A model generated the notes under the pieces. That model was not told the origin of the DNA. It ran no database searches and worked only from the letters and a program-made list of their open reading frames with translations. A DNA stretch of 64,000 nt from Lunularia cruciata. Taxonomy: Eukaryota; Streptophyta; Marchantiopsida; Lunulariales; Lunulariaceae. Shown here one piece after another: positions 57,531 through 64,000 of the stretch. Every line of letters begins with the position of its first letter. Positions within the stretch are counted from its first letter, which is position 1. Location of the stretch: positions 33,795,001 to 33,859,000 of the forward strand of contig OX419758.1 of the NCBI GenBank assembly GCA_948567375.1. The letters are read 5' to 3'. The translations under genes and the position numbers were made by a program.

Positions 57531-60500
57531 ATAGCTTAGAGGAGATCAGATTGGGGTGTTAAGGCTTCTACCTCATGTATTAGTGATAGAGATTCCTCGG
57601 ATTTCATGTATGGACCAACACAAGTAGATGCCTTTGCCATAGTGACTAGGAGTGCAGTACATGTTCTAGAACCTAGAGGAGCATCAGTGGAGTTGGACCC
57701 ACAGAGAGGAGAGGTTGGGAGACATGTCAGACTTCCTCAATCTTTCATGCTCTTTGAGGCCCTACATACATCATCCATGGCTCCTAGACATCCTAGTGTA
57801 GGTGTGGTAGGTGGTGATGGGGTGCATGACGGACTACCTACTAGTCAACCACCTACTACTACTTAGATTGAGTCTAAGACAATGTTGGGGGTGGCTCAAC
57901 TAATTATGCACCTTTATTTTTAGCCAGTAACATGTGTACATTGGGAGTTGACCCAACCCCAATGTTCCAATTGGCTACTATGCTTTGTGAGAGAAGCAAT
58001 AATGTGGTTCCTACTATTAGAGCAAAGGTGGTTGATAGTGGAGTTGACTTGGTTGAGGAGCATGGGATTTGCTCAATGACCAGTGATTTGTGGTAGGTAG
58101 CAACGGCTAGATTGGAGGAGTTACCATCTAGACCAGCCTTTGAGTGAGCATGGTTTACACCTAGTGTTGTCTTGTTGAATAACCAAAAGGGGAATTTTTT
58201 TGGGTGGGACTTTCAGGGAAGGTCTATACACCACAAAGGATCTTACTTGACTCTAGTGCACAACCTCTTATGTTGGGGAAGGTTGCAATTGTCAATCTGG
58301 AGTTACGAAAGACCAATGTGGAGATGTGTTCATTTTAGATCCAAATATCTCTAGGTGGTAGTTCTACACAGTACATCACATGTGGAGAGCTATTTCTTTG
58401 GATTTAGCTTGGTCATTAGCTTGATAGCTCTGTGGTGAGAGCTCAAGCCATTGCTACCATAGCTGAGTCATATGATGTGTTAGTTGGAGGAGTAGTGTTA
58501 TACCTCATGGGTTTCAGTAATGACTATTGGGAGGAGACAACCTCCTATAGACCAGGTTGGCAGTCTGGTGAAGGATGAGTATGTTGCCTACCAATATGCT
58601 TCAATAGTGGCAATCTTGGCTCACTACAATCTGGGACCATGGCAGCAATAGTTTTAGCTTTTAATGGTGTTGTTACTTGGCCTAGTGACTTATTGGGGAG
58701 GAATGCCGATGCAAAGGATAATCCAATATATTGTGCATATATACATCACTACATGACATAGATCATTGTCATTATCACACACTATAAAAGCACAACTTAG
58801 ACATAAGTTATACATGGACTCTAAAGTGCCACAATCAATCAGTTTGGTTACACAACTTGAATCACAATCAATCAGATCAATATTTGATCTGTCACTCAAT
58901 GATCTACCAACAATTGGGCACTAATTACAATCAAGCCACACCCACTCTAGCTAAGATAATTTAGGTGATGCTTTCCGGCCTCTGTCCACCATAGTGAAGA
59001 ACTCAAAGGCTCAACAATAGAGAAGTGAGCTCTCTGGAGCTGCACTCCCAAGGTATACTCCTGATTTTGACCTAGGTATCACACCAATGGTCCTATTGAT
59101 GGCATACCCGATGGTGTGAATGGTGCAAGGTGACGATAGGCCCGACTATGTAGTCAATACCCAAAACAAAAAATTTGACCAATGGAAAGTAGTCTACAAA
59201 TGACTGCCAAAATACCTCTAACTAATATCATTGCTACTCTAGTGTTCGAGCAATCTAGATGCAAAGCTACAAATGGCATGACAAGTACAAGAGTAGATCA
59301 CTCAAATTTGGAGTACAAGTGGCATTGTTCCATCCACCTTGGATGTTCCATTGTGGAGTTTGGAGGAGGCATTGCAACAACATGCAGATTGGTTGGTGTA
59401 GTAGGCTTGGAATGGAGCCTTTGTACCACCAAGAGATGAGTGTGAGGATGAGCCTCTAGAGTCAATTACCTTGACACAACTGGATACCACACTCATTGCT
59501 TGGCAATATCTTATAGAGAGAGTATGTCTATTGGAGTTATTTGGTGGGATTAGCACCGCACTAGCTGTGGTCCTACAAGTGGGTATACAAGTATAAAGGT
59601 ACTTGTATGTGGAGAGAGATGAGATTGTTGGGCGAGTCTCTCAAGATCATGTGGCACACTTGGCTTATTGGTATCCTACGTTATTACCAATGTCAGTAGT
59701 CAGGGTTTACCAAAAGACCCTAGCAATAGACACTTCCTTGCTGGGGGTGCAAGACTTGGAGGGACATGGTCCCACTCACTTGGTGATTGCTGGATGGCCA
59801 TGTAAGGGACATACACATGATGCTTGAGGTTTGGGTCTTTAGAATGTCTATTTTGGTGTGTTTTGGAAGATGTCACGCATACTTTGACATCTCCAAGTCC
59901 ATTAGTCCATTTCTCCAACTTACCTTTTGGAGAATGTTCCTTTGATGGGTGATTCTTGCACCAAAGTGACGGCGAGTACACATCAAGTCCATTCTTGGAT
60001 GGGACTTGTTGTATTCTTAGATGTAGCCTGAGTGGGATCATAGGCTCATTATCTTTATCTTTGGTGGACAAACCTCTTACCTAGAGAGGTTGTACAACAT
60101 GCTTATGATGGGATTCAACAATTAGACCATATCATTGTTGATGACATCTTGATGTTGGGTGTTAGTCTCAAACGGTTGTAATGGCTGATAGGTCACCGAT
60201 GGTAGTGGTGAACCTAGTTGGACAGCCTAGACCCACTTTTCCCACACTTATGAGTTTCTTGGGCTTTCATGCTTTTCAAGAGGGAGGTCCTAGACAGGTT
60301 TTGCATTAGTATTAATGTTGTTCTAGTAGTGTCAAAGGCATCCAAGCGTCACATGTTAGGTCAAGCTATGGACCTAAATTGTTTGACTTGGATTGTGAGC
60401 CTTGGCTTGGTAGAGCAGCATAGGATGTGCTTGATAGGCATCACCACTCGGACACTTGTGAGCCCTATGCCTATTGAGATGATTTATGCACATGATGGGG

Positions 60501-60701
60501 GTGATGGACCAAGTGGACATGGTATTCTTGGGACACAACCAATAGCTGTTAGGGAGAGTGGTCTACTTGGAGTCCATCCAGGTGAGCGTGGGCTACTTGG
60601 ATTACACCCTTGGTCTACTTGGGATGCTGCTAGAGGACATGTGGAGCTTGCAGCCAGAGTGGAGGGACTTTTCCACATAGAGGTTGGGACCTCTAGTGGT
60701 T
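57531..60701 (+). pseudogene. Y2 protease and pol remnants
   Basis: At about 58222-58280 a plus frame reads VYTPQRILLDSSAQPLML: the protease loop with its Gly changed to Ser. 57606-57866 matches the Y1 gag-protease linker and shows the target (CTACTAGTC) into which E1 jumped in Y1. 59600-60250 carries the VDDIL motif region seen in Y1. No reverse transcriptase catalytic box was found before Z2 begins at 60702. Confidence 0.65.
58731..59278 (-). repeat. Inverted Y-type LTR piece inside Y2
   Basis: Y1 and Y2 match up to about CCAATA at 58730 and again after about 59290. The insert is a minus-oriented Y-type LTR start (TGCCATTTGTAG reading down from 59278). Only about 548 bp are present, not the 1.59-kb LTR. 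No target duplication was found. Confidence 0.6.
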
Positions 60702-61387
60702 TGTCATCCAGCCTATCTCTCACTTAGTATGAACCTCTGATGGCTATTATGGTAGTGCACCATGGACTATGAAGGCAAGGAAACCCAACTCCATCATACT
60801 CCTCCAAGGCTAACACTTTAAGACTCAAGACATTGCTCACTAGAGAACTCAATGAGAGAGAGATTGTTGCAAATGAAAGTGTGATGAGTACCTCATCACC
60901 CCTTGTTTATATACTTATGAAAAAGTTACGCATTAAAGTCACTTTTTACCACAATAACTCAAGTTACTAGGCTAAAAGTCAAATAAAGTCAAAAAGTATA
61001 AAGGAATATCCATCCACATGGACATATTCCACTAAGCACGTGATCTTATCTTGACCCAATCACTAAGTCAAGGATTCCTTCACATGGGCTATCCTTGGAC
61101 TATAGAAGAATCCAAAACAAAAGGGCTTGCGGGCCCAAGAGTTCTCAACTCTTTCCTCAAAGCCAAGCACCTAAGAATAATACCAAGTCAACACACTAGA
61201 ATCCAAAATAGTGGTGCTCATCTTTTCCACTTCCTCTAAAGTAAAGTCCCCTCTATCTTAGCTATGACTAACTTTAGCTAATCATGACAAATGTAGAATG
61301 ATTATCTATAGAAATAATATCTCTCAAGTATTTGTAATACCAAGCTTAATATCATAATACCACACACATGCACAAATGGGTGTTACA
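60702..61387 (-). repeat. Z2 3' LTR
   Basis: 686 bp; start altered to TGTCATCCAGCC, end GTGTTACA. The element body adjoins on the right. Confidence 0.9.
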
Positions 61388-61399
61388 TTTACCCCCGGA
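61388..61399 (-). other. Z2 polypurine tract
   Basis: Minus strand CCGGGGGTAAA directly precedes the LTR start TGTAACACCC, the expected place for second-strand priming. Confidence 0.7.
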
Positions 61400-62085
61400 C
61401 TAAGCTTTTAGTTTGTCATCAAAGTGAAGGTTTCTCTACCTTCTATGATACCTCTTCAACTTATCATGGTTAATCCTATGAAAGTGTCTTCTTCCTAACT
61501 CCTTGAGAGAATAGGTGTAATTGCCCCACACCTTCACTATGAAAGGTCCAAAGTACTTAGGTAAAAACTTCTTTTGCACTCTCTTGAATCAAATGGAATC
61601 AAACAACATTACCCAATCACCTTCTTTGAAAGGCTCCACCTTCTTCTTGCCTTGCTTCTTGTTGTAGCTCTCCTTTTGTTTCCTTTGGGCTTGCTCCACT
61701 CAAACCATAGCAATTGCTCTTGCCTTTTCCAACTCCATGAGTTGATCCTTCCTTGACTTCTTTGCATAACCTCCTTGTGCTTTCTTCAATCTCCTATGAA
61801 TGCTTTGGAAGGTAGGAAGATCAAAGTGAATGGGTAAAGTAGACTCAATACCATATATCAATTGAAATGGAGAATATCTGGTGGAAGTTTTCATGGTTGT
61901 CCTATACTCCCACAAAATTGCATGAATCCTCTTGTCCCAATGGTGTTTAGCACCCTCCATTTTTGCATCTTTGGCCAACATCATGCATAAGGTCTGATTG
62001 GTTCTCTCTACCAAGCCATTGGCTTATAGGATGTAATTAATCTATGTATAATAGAGAAATGTCATAGCATTCCTGTAGTGATACT
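61400..62085 (-). pseudogene. Z2 integrase, catalytic end and C-terminal part
   Basis: The frame at 61700-62014 begins VERTNQTLCMMLAKD, which includes the catalytic Glu, and continues with HHWDKRIHAILWEYR and STRYSPFQLIYGIES, typical of the Athila/Tat-type integrase end. Between 62014 and 62086 the second Asp segment is shifted. 61400-61700 has shorter pieces of the C-terminal tail (basic, HWLLFDSI-like) without a clear stop. Confidence 0.8.
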
Positions 62086-62919
62086 TCATGTAAACTCTCT
62101 TCTTCTTTTTGAAACCAACTCCAAAGGGCATCCAAACCTAGTGGTAATAAGTTCATAAGGAAATCTACCTACTTCATCTTCATTCTTGTCTCTCAATGGT
62201 CTGGTCTCAATCCACTTGGTAAGATTGTCAAAAACTACCACAATGGAAAGATTGTTCCTTAGGGTTCTATTGAGGGGACCTACAAAATCAATTCCCCACT
62301 TCTCAAAAGGTCCTAGCAATGGAATTGATCTAAGTGGTGAAGTGGACATAGATTTTCTAGCAAAAGCTTGACAAACACGACAAGTTTTGCAATAATTGAG
62401 ACAATCCTTGAAAATCCTTCTCCAGTGGTAACCTGCATTTTGAATCTTGAAAGCAGTCACCTTACCTGAAAAATGTCCTCCACATACTAAACTTTCATGA
62501 AACTCCTTTATGAGTAGCATAGACTCTTCCTTACCCATTGCTGTTTGAAGTAGACCATCTACTCCTTGGTGAAAAAGAATATCTTCCACCATTGTGTAAG
62601 GTTTAGATCTTGCTGCAAAGGCCTTTCTCTCCCTACTATGCATCCCTTTTAGATAGCTACCTCTTGTAACAAAATCCAAAATCTCCTTGTACTCCATTGG
62701 AACCTCTTGAGTGACTGAGATCATCATGAGCTGCTCATCCAGGAAGGAATCACCCACTAGCTCATCTCCATCATGATCATAGGCCCTAGATAACAAGTCA
62801 ACATTTGCATGTTTCTTCCTTGGCCTATCCTCAATGGTGTAGTCATACTCAAACAAGAGTATCATCCATTTTGCTAGTGTCCCTTCCACATTAGGCTTGT
62901 TGAAGATGTACTTCAACAA
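62086..62919 (-). pseudogene. Z2 RNase H end and integrase N-terminal part
   Basis: 277 codons. Residues 1-45 are the RNase H end (DRPRKKHANVDLLSR). The integrase zinc finger has H141, H149, C180 and C183 intact (FHESLVCGGHF; CKTCRVC). The first catalytic Asp is D211 in WGIDFVGPLNRT. The end reads GCPLELVSKRRREF, where the second Asp (usually S-D-R) is lost by local change. It is the best-preserved Z integrase here. Confidence 0.88.
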
Positions 62920-64000
62920 GCCTTGTGATTTGTGACAATGGTGGCTTTCCCTCTAATCAAGCACTATCTAAACTTCTTGGGACCAAAGATCACTACCAAC
63001 CCTTCTCAAGCCATGATAAAGTAGTTCTTTTCTACTAAAACAATCTGCCTACTAGCATAAACTATTGGATGATCATGCACATCTTGGTCTAATTGACTAA
63101 GAATGCATCCTATAGCTACATTAGAAGCATTAGTGTAGAAGATGAAAGGATTACTCCAATGAGGTTTAGCAAGAATTGGAGCTACAACAAGGGATTGCTT
63201 GAGCTACTCAAAAGCTTTGAGAGCCTCCTTGTTCCCCAAAATCACCATGTAATCTACACCCTTCTTCATGTAGATGGTCAATGCATAAGCCTTGTTGGAA
63301 AATGAGAAGATGAATCTCTTATAGTAACCAACCATCCCCAAGAATTGGTGTTACTTTGTCAAGCTTGAAGGGAATGGAAGGTCTGAGATTTTCCTCACCT
63401 CCTCAAGATTAATTTCTATTCAATCCTTGGAGATGATGTGCCCTAAAAGTAGACCTTCTTCACATCCAAAAATGCACTTCTCTAGGTTGAGTGATGCATT
63501 TGCCTTATCCAAGCATTGCAATACCTTGATTAGATGCTCAAAGTGCTCCTCCTTGCTCCCATAGAAACAAAAGTCATCAATGAAGTCTCTCACAAATTTC
63601 CCAATGAAAGGTTCAAATACCTTGTTCATGAACCGTTAGAATGTGACAAGAGCATTGCAAAACCCAAAAGGCATGACCGTGAAAGTGCAATTTCTCCCAG
63701 GTGTGGTGAATGTGATGAGTTGTTGATGCTTTGATGCAATCTTGATTTGGTTATACCCACTATAACCATCTCCAAAATTGTACCTCTCATGACTTGTAAC
63801 CTCCTCCAAGATCTTATCAATGAATGGCAAAGGATAATAGTCTTTCTTAGTAACAACATTTAGCTTCTTGTAATCCACACATAACCTAAGCTTGCCATTC
63901 TTTTTCTTCACAATCACAATGGGAGACATCCATTTTGAATTCTCTACCTCAAAGATAAATCCGTCCTTGACTTTATCAATCTCCTTCTTCACCACCAAAG
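62920..64000 (-). pseudogene. Z2 reverse transcriptase, cut by window edge
   Basis: The frame at 63636-63998 reads VKKKNGKLRLCVDYKKLN and HERYNFGDGYSGYNQI. The frame at 63420-63629 has FVRDFIDDFCFYGSK, so both catalytic Asp residues of the box are kept, unlike Z1. A frame change near 63630 and breaks between 62920 and 63420 (RNase H) inactivate it. Confidence 0.88.

Larger units (their letters stand above)
42564..60701 (+). mobile_element. Y2: Ty3/gypsy element of the Y family, plus strand, multiply interrupted
   Basis: The 5' LTR starts at 42564 (CGCCATTTGTAG). Z1 splits it at 43416-53850; it resumes at 53851 and ends near 54459. Gag, knuckles, protease and pol remnants follow to 60701, where Z2 starts. 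The primer-site junction is deleted (about 48 bp compared with Y1). Two Z solo LTRs and an inverted Y-type LTR piece lie inside. Same family as Y1, opposite orientation. Confidence 0.8.
60702..64000 (-). mobile_element. Z2: second Z-family element, runs off the window
   Basis: The 3' LTR is 60702-61387, followed by a polypurine tract, integrase, RNase H and reverse transcriptase on the minus strand. The flank before the LTR is GGTT. Its 5' half lies beyond the right edge. It keeps more catalytic residues than Z1. Confidence 0.9.

Noticed and set aside
60269-60727. 152-codon plus frame at the Y2-Z2 boundary
   Set aside because: It runs across the Z2 insertion edge and its reading does not match the Y1 pol frame.

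Overview
The window looks like nuclear DNA of a land plant. The evidence is one spliced plant-type F-box/MYND gene at the left and, over most of the rest, decayed Ty3/gypsy LTR retrotransposons of plant type (chromodomain element, initiator-Met-tRNA primer sites). The species cannot be named from sequence alone. Long, AT-rich, heavily nested repeats suggest a TE-rich genome.

Layout. 1-4000: a single credible host gene. It has three exons, a CT/GA-rich leader and a TATA-like promoter, and encodes an F-box, Sel1-like and MYND zinc-finger protein of 448 residues. 4000-8700: a four-unit 60-bp tandem repeat, a fossil Cys-rich coding fragment and AT-rich DNA. 8760-20800: element Y1 (gypsy, minus strand, 1.59-kb LTR), split by element E1 (11569-17182, minus strand, complete, 5-bp target duplication ACTAG). 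20801-23758: the gag-protease end of another gypsy element, X1. 23.8-29.0 kb: degenerate duplicated Kelch-like coding fragments and AT-rich DNA. 29005-34496 and 34565-39721: E2 and E3, relatives of E1; E3 holds a solo X LTR and a solo Z LTR. 39.86-40.49 kb: a fossil pogo/Tigger-type transposase. 42564-60701: element Y2 (plus strand), interrupted by Z1 (43416-53850, minus strand), two Z solo LTRs and an inverted Y-type LTR piece. Z1 in turn holds W1 (1.7-kb solo LTR) and W2 (a broken plus-strand ORF). 60702-64000: Z2 runs off the right edge.

How it works together. Apart from the F-box gene, nothing looks intact. The elements form a layered record, Y oldest, then Z and E, then W, dated by who interrupts whom. 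Where stops are seen they are mainly TAG or TGA, as expected from decay of methylated cytosine.

Most interesting: the E-family LTR carries a dense array of GAAGCTTC palindromes, including perfect four-pentamer heat-shock elements, just upstream of a TATA box; all three E copies have Lys in place of the integrase catalytic Glu; and the Z family makes 4-bp target duplications, most often GGCC-like. I found no CRISPR array, rRNA or convincing tRNA gene.
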